From contig CM018036.1 of assembly GCA_008638375.1 (NCBI GenBank), positions 5,890,392 to 5,954,391 on the forward strand: a DNA stretch of 64,000 nt, given 5' to 3'. Under the pieces are notes generated by a model. The model was not told where the DNA came from, searched no databases, and worked only from the letters and a program-made list of their open reading frames with translations. Both the position numbers and the translations under genes were made by a program. This stretch comes from Nyssa sinensis. Lineage: Eukaryota > Streptophyta > Magnoliopsida > Cornales > Nyssaceae. Positions 22,827-35,300 of the stretch are shown piece by piece (positions within the stretch are counted from its first letter, which is position 1; every line of letters begins with the position of its first letter).

Positions 22827-24508
22827 AACTATATATGGAATGGGTCTTATGAACCTCTTCCATTTGAAGCAGTTAGGTTCAGCAGCCAGACATGCCAAAC
22901 TTCATGACGGCGGCGATAGTTGTTCACATTGCAGAAAGACATTCAACCGGTGGAGCTAATAGAGGTAGGTCGGTGGATATCGGTCAAGGCATCTAATTAC
23001 AATTGCTCCTCTCTCTACATATAATATAATCTTTTGTTTAATTCAAATATTAGGTTTAATTTATATGTTAATACAAGTAAAGTGATTGTATTGAAAGAAT
23101 TAGAAAACAGAGATGGTTATGGGGAGGATTTGTTGCCGGCGATGAGTTTTATCTTCCGTATATTTTACACTATAAAGGCATCTGAAAAATTCACTTGGGT
23201 TGTCTTCCACTCAAATTCAAAGTTTTACTTAAAATTTAAAATTTGAGTAAAATTTAAATTTGAATTTCATATTTTTTAATGGCTTAATTCAAATTAAATT
23301 TGAGTTTATAATAAATTTGAATTTGAATTTGAGTTTGAGTAAAAATAAATTTAGTATACGTTTGACTTTATGGTTGAAATTTTTTTACTCAAATTTAAGT
23401 TTGAAACACTAGAGATTTAAAAAAATAAGGGTTAAAATGATGTGATAAATTAAAAATCTCGTTTGAATAATTAAGATTAAAAAAAAAAAAGATTAGGAGA
23501 AATTAAGATGGCTTCTCAAAAATAGAAATTTGAAGAGAAAACAAACTTGATTTAATGATTTTTCTTTTAAATACTAAATATGTCTTCAACTGAATGAGTT
23601 AAAAAATAAGAGTATTATAAAATATAGAGGGCAATTATCAACTAATTTATATTATGTTTTGACTAATTATTCAAACAAAATATAATAACTTGTCCGTAAA
23701 GTCTTTATCCAATTATTTTATTAATAGAACAGATTTGAAAAAATATTAAACAGGATGAGGTGAGAAAAAGATTGAAACCCAAAATGAGTTTGGAACAAGA
23801 ATGAATTTAGATACACACCCTCGTTCAATTATATATTTAAATTATATAAATATTATTTAATATTCTCATTTTTTTAAATGCTCCCAAATATATATATATA
23901 TATGAATGTATATAAATAATTTCTATTATATACATATATATATATATATATTTGTGTGTATTTGTAATAGTATTAGTTTATTAGTTTTTAATATTGATGA
24001 TGATCAAGTGGGACGGGTGCAGCGAGGTGGAGGAAACATAATTAACAAGGCGAAACAGGATGGAGAAAGGATCCTTTTAGTTGGAGTAGGGATCGAAAAG
24101 AGACCCTCTGCCGTTGCCATCCCTAAATGCATCAGAACCCCTCCTCCCACCCTTTTCTTCTCTGATAGAAGGTTTTTTATACAATTAATTGTTATTGGAG
24201 GACACATTATACGCAATTCATTAATAGATAAAGAACAGCTGAACAAATTCAACCTGATACAGAAGATAAGGGACCTTATGCTGTTGCCAGCATAAATCTC
24301 CTCACAAATATAAAGAAAGTAAAAGATAAATAAACAAAAAAGGAACATAAATATATATGTATTGCACTTTCACAGCCTTTCTGATGCAAATAATTAGCAT
24401 GAAAATGCTTTTAGCTAGGCTTTGATAAAAAAAAAAACAATTTTAATGAATAAAACATAATTAATCTTCAATGTGAAGAAAATCTAGGAAGAAGAATTCT
24501 TTTATTTT

Positions 24509-27309
24509 CTAGATCTTCATAAGTTCTTGAAAGATGTTCATGGCAGAAGCTGGCAAACCCAGAAGTACATTGATGTTTTTCCTCTGTTTTCCATGAGAAA
24601 GGAACAAAATCACTTCCTTCTCAGGCAATGCAACTGGCCCAGAAAGAATAGGCTCTCCCCATCCAAAGTCTGTAGTGTGGAAAGATAGTCTAGACCAGGT
24701 AGTGATCAGAAGAGTTGCAGCCAGAGAAGGCCTTGCTCTTCTTGCTTCAAAATAATCTATGGCTGATCTCATATAACTGTCTGTTACCATCTTAACTGCC
24801 TCCTGAACTAGCCCCACTGTAAATGACAGCGGGTTATCGACAAGCTCACCTGCATAGTTGTCAAAACGTGTATCGTAACAATATTCAAACAAAATTAGGA
24901 ATAAAAAAATATAATATCCAATTTTTTTTTTGAAGGGCGGCAGCCATGGTCCCCTTTGGATCCCGCCACTGCTTCTCATTTTCTTGTTTGAGGACAACAT
25001 GAGTGTTTTGTATATAATAAAATAATAAAAAAAGGTTTAAAACAATACCTTTTAATCTAATTGCACGCATTATAGGTATTGAAATGTATCGTAAAATATG
25101 TATCATGTGATAGAATGCAAAAAACTTCAACTATAAGATGATATTACTTTATATTCACATCAAAACGTATCATAAGTTACGTATCAAGTTTTATAAGATA
25201 ATAAGAACTATGCTCACCTGCACTGCAAAGCTGAATTTGTCAACACAATTCCATTGCCAAAGTACCCATCTGGTATGGATGGCTCAAATTTAGGCCTTCC
25301 ATCCACAGCAAAGAGGAGCTTTGTCTGTTGATCAGGCTTCAGCTTTAATGCTTGACTTCGAGCTCTCCAAACAAACGCAGACAGTGCTTCAAATGTAGTG
25401 CACTTGGCCAGAACCCCATCTTCCATGGCTTTCTTCTTGAGTTGTTCAAGCTTCTCAGAGTCAAAACAGAAGGACCTGTAGAGCATTTCTTCTTTGTAAA
25501 GATCAGAAGTGTTTGATATATCTTCAATCTCAGCAAATTCATGGTGGGAGAATTCTATCTGGGGGGGATTTCTGGCTTTCAGTATGCTTCTATCTAGAAA
25601 TGGAGGGACTTTCAGAGGCAAGCCTCTGGCAGTTTCACCCCATGAGTTCACAAATTCCATGGCACCAAGTCCATCAAACATACAATGGTTCATGCATAGC
25701 CCAAGAACAAATCCTCCACATTTGAATTTTGTCACCTGGAAGATAAAATTAGAGTTTATAATATTATTAAATAAAGATGTGTAAGAAAATGAGAGGAAAA
25801 AAATTTGACACTGAACAGCACAAGACGTGACAAAAATTAGAGTTCATAATAATGTTAAAATTCCCTTTTCCTTAATTAAGTGTTTAGTGCAAAATCCCTA
25901 AAGAAAATGTAATCTTCCTTTAGTTCTGCCTCCTAAGAAATGTCTATACTTGGTTTATGGCATTAAGTCAGTTTTTAGAAGATTTCTTAAATATATTTGA
26001 ATTTCTTGAAGATTGAATATCACTTCACGTTATTATCTTACGTGAAATGACATTCTCTCATAAACCTAGCCATTTATCCTAAAACCTAACTTTACGTTTG
26101 AGGAAAATTGATGAAATTTGTGAGAGACCGTCACAGAGGCTCCTACAATAAGATATACTGAAAAATCATAAATGGAAGAAGATAAAGAGTTGGAGAAAAC
26201 AACTAACCTGAGCCACCAGAGGAGGCATCTCCAGTATATTTTTGGCACCAGGAATGTCATAAACCAGCTTCCCAAGAGTCACGGGATCGGGCTTTGTATT
26301 GTCCTCTATCTCTTCTATGCTACAGTTGGCTTCTGCCTCAACAAAAACAGCACCTTCTCCACTGCAATCCACTATCAGCTTCCCCTCCGAGCTGATTGTC
26401 AATCGCCCGGCGAGCGGGTAGTAGTGAACAAGAACCTTTGACAAGGCATCCTTGATTACTTTCTCTGCTTTCTCATTGCCTTTTTCTTCTGATTTGAAGC
26501 AGTAAATGGTGCGAACTATCACTGCAATGTTCTGATCAAGGTTGGAAAGGAAGTATAGACCCTTCTCTGTCTTCTCTGCTGGAGGAACCAGAGTTGGCTC
26601 TCCTTGCTTTACTATGAGTTCAAAGTTATTGCTATTATTGTCCCCCATTATGGGATACCCTTGAAGCTGCAGAAACTGAGTCACAAAGCCAAGAAAGTTA
26701 TCTTTACATAAGTAGTAAGTGAACCCCCAGAGGGTATCTCAGTGCTAGAAAGGGTGGAATTAAATGCTTTACAAGCACAAGGTCTCTGATTCGGATTTTT
26801 ACTAAGTGCAAATTTCGTTGAGGCTACCCACCGCAAGACTGAAGTCTTGTTTCGGAAGACTTGTGAGAAGCCAGAAAGATTATCTACTGAACGAAACCGA
26901 GACAATGTTCAGCACATGGGATTCTCTTTGTATCCAAAACAAAACAAAGAAATAGTAAGTGAATGGAAATGTGGTGTTTTGAATCTTGATATAGCATTTC
27001 ATGAGTGTTTTTTTTTGGGGGGGGGGGTAACCCAGACCAAGCCCACCAATCGAAACTTTCAATCGTGTGGCCGGATTATAAACCGAGCCTCCTTTTTGTA
27101 ACTATTTCTCACAAGCTTCGTTTTGACTCCCAAAAAAAATTTACATTCTATGAGATTTGAATCATAGGCTTGGTACTTTTCAGATACTTATTCCCTAACT
27201 CACTACCAGTTGAGCCACCCGATGAGCGCTTCATGAGTTAAAAATGATACAGAGGTAAATTTATAAAGCAAGTAAAGAGAGAAATCAGAAAATTGAAATG
27301 AAATATACC
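24509..27309 (-). CDS. BAHD acyltransferase, omega-hydroxyacid/fatty-alcohol hydroxycinnamoyl transferase type
   Basis: Coding exons are 26648-26208, 25735-25218 and 24849-24509, plus a 5' UTR exon ending at 27309 with donor CAG|GTATAT and acceptor CTGCAG just before the ATG. Allowing one frame correction, the protein has 432 residues, normal for BAHD enzymes. Key motifs are HCMFDG (HxxxD, catalytic His about residue 164) and DFGWG (about 380-384). [31 protein letters not shown] and PALPEK-like endings ([10 protein letters not shown]) closely resemble Arabidopsis ASFT/HHT and FACT, cytosolic enzymes that move feruloyl or caffeoyl groups from CoA to omega-hydroxy fatty acids or fatty alcohols for suberin and root waxes. 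The frame is broken near 25231: an extra base turns ...NSLCSAG|EL into a stop one codon past the exon 2/3 junction (as read, about 320 residues, no DFGWG). The exact acceptor is not decided by sequence. Confidence 0.88.
26724..26952 (+). mobile_element. SINE in the BAHD leader intron, plus strand
   Basis: It is bounded by an exact 11-bp target duplication, TAGTAAGTGAA, at 26713-26723 and 26953-26963. Near the head are an A-box-like ATCTCAGTGCTAGAAAGGG and a B-box-like GGTCTCTGATTCGG, and the tail is A-rich (CAAAACAAAACAAAGAAA). This is the layout of a tRNA-derived plant SINE. It carries no coding sequence. Confidence 0.75.
27007..27229 (-). mobile_element. SINE in the BAHD leader intron, minus strand
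   Basis: It is bounded by an exact 9-bp target duplication, TTCATGAGT, at 26998-27006 and 27230-27238. Read on the minus strand it opens GGGTGGCTCAACTGGTAGTG (A box) and has GATTCAAATCTC (B box) about 55 bases on, then ends in a C-run and an A tail (27008-27027 on the plus strand is T-run then G-run). It sits only 55 bases from the previous SINE, in opposite orientation. Confidence 0.85.
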
Positions 27310-27394
27310 TGAAATGCAGGAGTATTCAATTGTTTACTGGGTTGTGCTGAAACCAAGAATACTATTCTATCCCGAGAAACGGGGTGAGAGGAGT

Positions 27395-27400
27395 TATATA
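27395..27400 (-). promoter_or_regulatory. Likely TATA box of the BAHD gene
   Basis: TATATAACTC on the minus strand precedes the 5' UTR exon. The inferred transcript start is near 27365-27370, giving a first exon of about 60 bases without an ATG. Confidence 0.5.
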
Positions 27401-27419
27401 GGAAGAGCTGGGCCAGACA

Positions 27420-28437
27420 TATACCAATATATGTATTGTTTTGGTTAACAAAACATGAACACATGAAAGGGACAGGTGCTTGTACTTAATTGAAGCCTGT
27501 TAATACGAAAAGCCATTCCAATGGAGGAAATTTAGAGAGAGAGAGAGAGAGTATTGCTTTGAAAATTATATTTTTGGGCAGATTCTGCTGTTGTCATGTG
27601 GATGGTGGTAGGCTACTTGCCTTGAAACCAGAACATGACCAGTTAGCAAAGTCAAGTGTGGAGAGGAGAGAGCTGAGATGGGGGGTTTGGTTGGTATTGG
27701 TAGAGTTGGCCTCCAAATTTTGGTTAATTGCTTTATCAACTAGTATACATATTTTAAACCATTGCTCCCACACGAAAGACAGAGGGAAGGCGAAGGCCAC
27801 CACACCCCCCAATTTTAAAGTTTTCATAAAATTACAAATACATTTTATAATTTCACAAAAATTCCTTGTTTTTTTTTTTCAATGCATGTGCATATGCATA
27901 TACTAAATCTCAAATTTAAGTCGTGTCTATAAAAAAAATAAATTTTGCTATTTTAAACAAAACCTCTATTCCTATAAAAATTATTATTAAAACACGTTAC
28001 ATTAAATGCTTGGTTCAGTAAGAATGTTGACGACATGAATTGATTAAAATCCCAATACGTATCTTAACCAAAATTTCCAACATATATAATGTGCACATTT
28101 ACATAATTACAACCCACTCTCAGGCAAATGATGCTACTTTAATTCTCACTTCCCATCCATATCGTTGTATTAAATAAAAAAATCCCACTGCAACTCACAA
28201 ATAAAAAGAGATTTTATTCACTGGTGTTGCACCACAATTAAAATGATGGTCTCAATTGAATGAACAAAAACTGTATGTTAAAAAAATAATTAGGATTGTA
28301 CCCTATAATTAATTTAAATTCACCAGTTGGCTTTTTGCTTCCTGCGGAATTATAGTAAATATCAAATAAACATATTGTTTTATTGTACTCGTGTTGATTA
28401 ATTTTTCAATAAACTTATCTTAATATTATCATAATTA

Positions 28438-28468
<31 letters not shown>

Positions 28469-28600
28469 TCAAGTCAAAATAGCAAGTGACTTGCATGTGA
28501 TTATCTAACTTGTAGTACTAGGAAAACAAGCGCAGATGGTGTACAAAAAGAAAAGCAATTCATTTTCAAACAGCGGCAAACTAACATTTCAAGTTTCCCC
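27420..28600. other. Intergenic DNA between BAHD promoter and DEK 3' region
   Basis: No gene is seen. It includes a short GA repeat (27535-27551) and AT-rich DNA. The open frames near 27490-27900 have no domain and look accidental. Confidence 0.55.
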
Positions 28601-29301
28601 ATACAGGCCTGAAAAATCAATTCAGATTCTCAGCTCATCGAGGCATTCCTATCAACTTGAAGTACATTAGGGTTAACATATTGGGAAAGTTCTTTTCCCT
28701 GCAAACAATTACAAAATCTAAGCCAATTGTTAATTATTGAGCAAATATTCAGATAACCAAACCCAACACAACACAACCTCATACAAACCCAAGAGTATAT
28801 ACATACATACATATATATATATAAGATTGAATATGCTCAGAACTTTCAACTTATTAGCAATGCAAAGAATGCAAAGCTGTGGCTACAAGAAGCATCACTT
28901 CAATTATTTTAATTCATTCGGTACAAAGAGAGCAATTTACTACTCATTTACACTAACAGCTCCAACCTTCTAGAGATTTTTTTTTCCTAATGGTTTCAAC
29001 AGGAAAAAAATTTCAACTAAGTACAACTACAAGAAAGTCATTAAGGAAGAAAAGAACTGTAAAAAAAAAATACTACAGAAATAGAAACTAAGTTCTTAGG
29101 TAAAGTACCCGAAGACAGTTATTGTCTAAGGTAAGGCCTGTATCGGGAAAGGTCATGAGACTAAATGGTCACCATAGCGTACCATTTGTAGAAATTTCTG
29201 GTGAACCTCTGTACATGGATGACCTATCCGGCTCAATGACATTGTGTTACCTCAGATGTACCACAAGAAACAAATGATGTTTGTGAATCCACTTGAATGA
29301 G

Positions 29302-32300
29302 CTAAGCATCATTGTTTCCATCTCCGTCCCCGTCTTTCTCCGCATCATCTCCAGCTTCATCTTCCTCCCCTTCATCTTCCTCGTCGGTCATGTTATTTAT
29401 CACATCTGTAATTATAGGCCTTCACCTCCGCTTTTCTGTGCATTAGGTCCAGACCAAAATGTTTGCCTAGCACAAAGATATTCAACACATTAAATTAAAA
29501 TTGGAAGCACCATAATTTTTAATGTAATAAATATTACAGGAGGCATACCAAGTTGCCTGAGAATATCAGATAGAGTTGCCTGCATTATCACAAGTAAAGA
29601 AATTTTGTGAATACACAACCAATGTCAATTTGAACCATGCAATGCTGGGTAAGTGCTACTACTTACAGTATTGAAGTCTACTTCCTTCAGAATGTCTACA
29701 ACTACAGCATGCATCTCTTCTTTGCTAGGTTCTGCTTTAGCCTTCTTGCTTGCTTTTGCTTTTGCTTTTCCTTTTCCAACAGAGATTCAAAACAGTCAAT
29801 AAAGAAACACAACTAATATGACACACCTTTAAATATTGAAGAAATCACTTCTGGACACCAATTTTATATAGCAACAGGAATTTCTGAGAGATGCTGATAG
29901 ACCCCACAAGTTCTACTGATATATGAGTTGGTCACTAAGTACCCTACCGACATATTTGAAGTTAAATTGAGGCAGATATCTTCTGCCTGAAATATTTGAC
30001 AAGATCAATTCATAAATCCTTCCTCAACAAATAGGAACAGTTCCAAGATGCATACACGTTGTATGCAATGTTACTGCAAACACGTCTATGATGGTAGGCA
30101 GTCACAATTAGCCCTGTTATTTGTACAATTATAGAGCTTCAACCAAAAGTTTAGCTATCCTAAAAGGCCAAATGCTCCAAAATAGGAAAAAACCTCATCA
30201 CACTATTGAAAGACACGACGACAAAATTACAAGGTAGTTTATGAAGCTCCAATATCTTACGAAAAGAATCATAGCATCAAAGCTCATGTAATAGTCATCA
30301 AAGAATAAAGAAAAAGTTATGCACCTTGATCCTTTTCTGTAACCTTTGAGGAAGACTTGCTTGACTGTTTCTTGCTGGTTGCTTTCTCCTTGACGTGAAC
30401 AGTTGGGACTTCAGTTTCCTTTTCAACCTTATGCTTTTTAGTTGCAGAAGCCTTGGATTTAGATGCTGAGTTAGAAGCTCCATCAGCAGCACCTTTTTTA
30501 GAACTTGAAGTGGAAGTATTTTTGGCAGATTTTGAAGGGGTTTTGGCAGATTTTGCAGGGATGATCTTTTTGGCAGATTTAGATTTTTCACTAGTTTTAG
30601 CTCCTGAATCCTTCTTTAGATTCTTTCTCGATGACTTCTTTTCACCTTGGCATCTGCTCCTTTGGCTCATCTTCCTCTTCCATTTCCTCTGATTTACTCT
30701 CCTCCTGATCACTCTCTACTTTTTGAACTGCATGAATGTCATCATCATCTTGAGAATCTTCTTTGGTGTCTGAAGGTTCAACTTTATCACCTTCATCTTC
30801 TTCTTCACTTATTGAAGAATGCCTTTGCTTGTCTTCAACTTGAGAGGTTTTCTTTCGTTTCTAAAGGTTAAAGGAGACGAATTAAATAAATAAATGTGTA
30901 ACACAGAAAAATGAACCACCTACATCCTAGACAAAGAGGCATAACAAGAATTCAAAGAATTACAGTATCTCTCCCACTAATAAGGTTTAGTTTAGTTCAA
31001 ATCTTCATATGGAGCAATTGAATGTCGTAAAAATTAGAGCCAATTGCATAATATGTATGATCTAGTGTAGTTAAAGGCAAAAGGCACCCTAGAGATAGTA
31101 AAAAGCATTAACCAGAGTGAAGGCAAAGCGCTAACTTACAAAAAAAAAAAACCAAAAAATATATATTAACATTAAAAGTTAATTCATTCCAAGTAATATC
31201 ATATCAATATAACAATTATCATGTAACACTGAAAAGTTCAATCTAAAAGTGACATGATGTATTAAGTGATATGACCATTTTTAAGCTTTTGCACTTTCTT
31301 CTCAATTAATATTCACAGTTTTATTATCTATCCAAGTCTTCTATAAATGAAGTTATTGTGAACTCGCTAATCCTCGTACTATAGAAAATATGATAGGGCC
31401 AATCTCCTAAAGATTTAAACTCATTCTCAAAAAATCAAGCCTATGTTGAGAAGACTTCTCATATAGGTGATCAACTTAATTGATGGAAGGAAGATGTTTA
31501 TTGTGGGTAAACCCACATTTTGTGAAGAATGATGATAGTTTGTTGGATATAAAAGTTGATATATCGAATCCCTACTTGTAACTTTTTACAAGTTAAAAGT
31601 GTTACTCTACTCAAAACTTTGAATTTTTAGCAACATCTCAAATAATTTAAATATTTATTAGGGCCAATTTTGTGCTAATGCTTGATAATAATACTTGTAC
31701 TAATATAATAAATTAGATAATAATGCTTCTAGACTACAACTATGTTCTTTTATATTAATATGTCTCTTATAAAAGTGTTAAATAAATACAAAAAACAATA
31801 TAAATATAAGTGACATACAAATAAAATATGTTAAAATTAAAAAGGTTATCGCTTGATTGCCTTTCGCCTAAGCCTCGCATCTTTAAAGATATCTAGCCTA
31901 AAACATGTTAAGATGTTAAGACTAAAAATTGTCTTACCCAATTGCCTAGGCAACGAGGCAATTGCCTTTAACAACACTATTAGAATCAAATATTTTACAT
32001 TTATGTCATAGCATTCCTCCTGTTTATTTTTTTTACTCAAGTTGCTTAAAACATTAGCGTTTTTTTTGTTAGTTAAAAAAGTTGTCATTTTAATTCTTTC
32101 AATAAATGATGTCCTATTTATCCTTAATGACTAAGAACATCGCTCAACTGCAAACTTCTACATGACAAAGTTACAGAACACACCATAGGCCAACTGAATT
32201 TTTCAAAGGAAATAAAAATACCATCACATCTATTATCACCTTATATGAACATTTCAAACCGCAGAAGATACAATAATACCACAACAATTCATCATAAAAA

Positions 32301-35300
32301 TCAACGGGTGAGTGTAACAAGATCTCTAACACAAGCTTCTGCATTCAACACAAACAGAAAATGTTCAACATGAGCAGCAACTTCAGGGGGTTCAACATGA
32401 CCAGCTTGAAAGACAAATTTGGGCTAATATTTAGTGAACTTAAGTTTGGGATGCACCTGGGATCAGTAAGAGCTTGGGTTTAGACCTTTGACAACACAAC
32501 CAAAACCAAACTCAATCTATCATAGATCATCATCATTATATTTATACTAAATGAAATGTAATAGTATTTACAACGGCAAAATATTAAGATAAAAGTGGTT
32601 TTAGTGATGTATTTTACAGAATTGGAAGTTACTTTAAACAGCCAAAACTCTTAACAATTACCCAAAAAAACAAAAACCAACACTTCAAACAACTTTACTC
32701 AATACACGCCCCAATTATTAAAAGGTTTCAAATGATTCTTACTTAAATAATTACAATTCCTTTCATCACATAAATTGTACAACATAAGATATGCCCAACC
32801 CAAATTAAATGATCAATCTGACCAAGCCCAAGCTTGGATTGAACTTCTCAAAACCAAAGTTGGTTAGGGGGTCTTTCAGCTTTCACCTAAGATTGGGATC
32901 GTTACACTGGCCTTTAAGCCAAACCACCCACCCAGGTAGCAACCCAACATTGCAACTGATTTTGGGGTGGTGGTGGGGGGGTGGGGGTTAGGGGTGAGGA
33001 GACAGAGTAATGGAGCTCTCCCAGTCTGAGGGAAAGCATGGCCAAATAAGAATAAAGATACTGAACTGATAATTTTAACAATTACCCAAAAAAACAAAAA
33101 CCAACACTTCAAACAACTTTAATCAATATAAGCCCCAATTATTAAAGGGAGTTCTTACTTAAATAATTACATTTCCTTTCATCACATAAATTGTACAACA
33201 TAAGATACGTCCAACCCATTTATATCACCCAACCCAAATTACATGATCAATCTGACCAAGCCCAAGCTTGAATTGAACTTCTCAAAACCAAAGTTGGTCG
33301 GGCGGTCCTTCAGCTTTCACCTAAGATTGGGGTTGTTGCACTGGCCTTTAAGCTGAACCAACCAACCAACCAGGTAGCAACCCAACATTGCAACTGATTT
33401 TGGGGTTGGGGGGGTGGGGAGAGAGAGTAATGGATCTCTCCCAGTCTGAGGGAAAGCATGGTCAAATAAGAATAAAGATACTGAACTGATAATTATGCCA
33501 AGCTAAAAGTTAAAGAAATGATAACAAGAAAATAGAAGTACCAAGTTGAAACAACATAAAAACTTCTTAACAGATATGTTCTGTTACCGCAAAATTGACC
33601 AAGTCCAAGCACGGAGTAGAAGGAATTAACTTTTAAGACAATTGGTACTGTCGTCAATACAGTTGCAGAAGGTTGAAAATTAACCTCATTGCCAGCAATA
33701 TGTTAGAATAAAGACACAATACAAAGTGATGTTTACTGCTTGAGTCAGGCATCTCTCTGGTATCCTTGCTACAAAATAACCATTTACCAAAAACATTTCA
33801 TTGGGAAAATAAACCTCGTTACTTTTTACTTTCTTTCCTTTTTTTCCTCTACTTTAATTTACAGTTTTTGAACTTCACTTTCCATCAACTTCGACCAGAT
33901 TTCTTGAGAGTTACAGCATTTCAAATGATGCACATGCACATTCAACAATAGCAATAATAATTACAAAAGATGCACATTTGTGGCCCAAAACCCTATGCCT
34001 GGAAATACGTTGTCACGTGATTTGATCCTAGGATTTTAAATGCATACTAAACCACCTTTCCTGTGTGAATAAGGTGTAACATCATCATGCAAGCTGAACT
34101 GAACCTTCAAAGCAAGTCCAAAGGAGTAAGAAAGGGGAAACAGGAATGAGAGACAGTAACCATGCACAGAGATATCTTTTGATAAGCATGCACAGAGATA
34201 TCTAGAAAACAAAACAAAGAACTAAGACTGCAGCAGTTTAGGGAAAGCATATTCAGAAAAATGTTGAAAAGCTATGAAAAGCACGTGGGGAAAAGGACAC
34301 TTCTTAACCACAAACCAATTATGACGTTGAATTTCACAAGAAATGATAGAAGAAATAATTGGATGATACAGAACACAAGAAGTGCAAGCACTGCCAGATT
34401 TGGTATGGTGTTGCTAACAACACTAAAACAACTTTATCTTTCTTGGGCTATTTACATGAAAACATAAAGAAGTGCATTGAATAAAAAGAAAACAGAATGA
34501 AAAATCAAGAAAGAATGAAACCTCCACTTAGCATACCTTGAGCTGAAGAAGAAAAAGAAGGGCGAGAGAGAGAGAGAGAGAGAGAGAAGTGAGAAACAGT
34601 GCAGAGAAACTGAAGTGAAGTCCAGGAGAAAAATAAAGGGACGGAAAAGACAGGAAAACCATTAAAAAAAAAAAAATTGTTGTTGTTTGAAAACCATACC
34701 TTTTGGGAAGATATTTACTAGAGCAAGTATCAATCTCAACTATTTCGGATGAGCTTTACAAATCAAGTTAAAATATATCAAGGGTATTATTTCACAAGTA
34801 GCCCTCTGCTTAGCATCAAGCCTCTAGGAAATTTTAAAAAAACACGTGTAGGACAGCTTAAGCAGACTTGGAATAAAGCTAACTAAGGTCTAGGGGTATA
34901 AAGAATAGATTTGGAGCTGAGTTGAAGTTGAAATTAGGTAGATTTCAGAATTGGTAGGTCGTGAGATTTTCAAGAGAGTTAGAATTTTGAACAAGAAGCA
35001 TTTTAAGTTTTTTGGTGTTAAATTGAAGGCCAATGGTAGGGGAATCTGCTAGGGTTGATTAGAAGTTGATATTAATGAATTTTGGGATTGAAATAGGGGT
35101 TGCAATAATGCTGTGATTATAGGACTCTGATAACAATTTTCACCAGCAATGTAAAACAGAAAACTGACACTTTGAAGATTTAAGGGAAAAAAATAGAAGA
35201 AAAAGAAAATAACTTGTCACAATTATCAAACTGCCGAATTGGAAAAATTGGGTGAATGATACTAAAGACAAACCTTGGCTGTTGTTTCTGCAGATGCCTC

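Larger units (their letters stand above)
20780..24480. other. Gene-less stretch with microsatellites
   Basis: No gene recognised. It includes TA runs (about 21453-21474, 22065-22084, 23888-23903), a CA/TA compound microsatellite (22776-22826), a two-unit repeat of about 70 bp (22250-22375), and a stretch at 24000-24290 that is less AT-rich and has an open frame but matches no protein family I know. Confidence 0.5.

Noticed and set aside
24000..24348. Open frames on both strands at 24.0-24.35 kb, less AT-rich than the surroundings, possibly organelle-derived DNA
   Set aside because: I cannot match them to any plastid, mitochondrial or nuclear protein, and no splice structure or start context supports a gene.
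26649..26684. Upstream in-frame extension of the BAHD first coding exon
   Set aside because: It starts with GTG, not ATG, and includes the probable leader-intron acceptor; the ATG at 26648 fits family N-termini.
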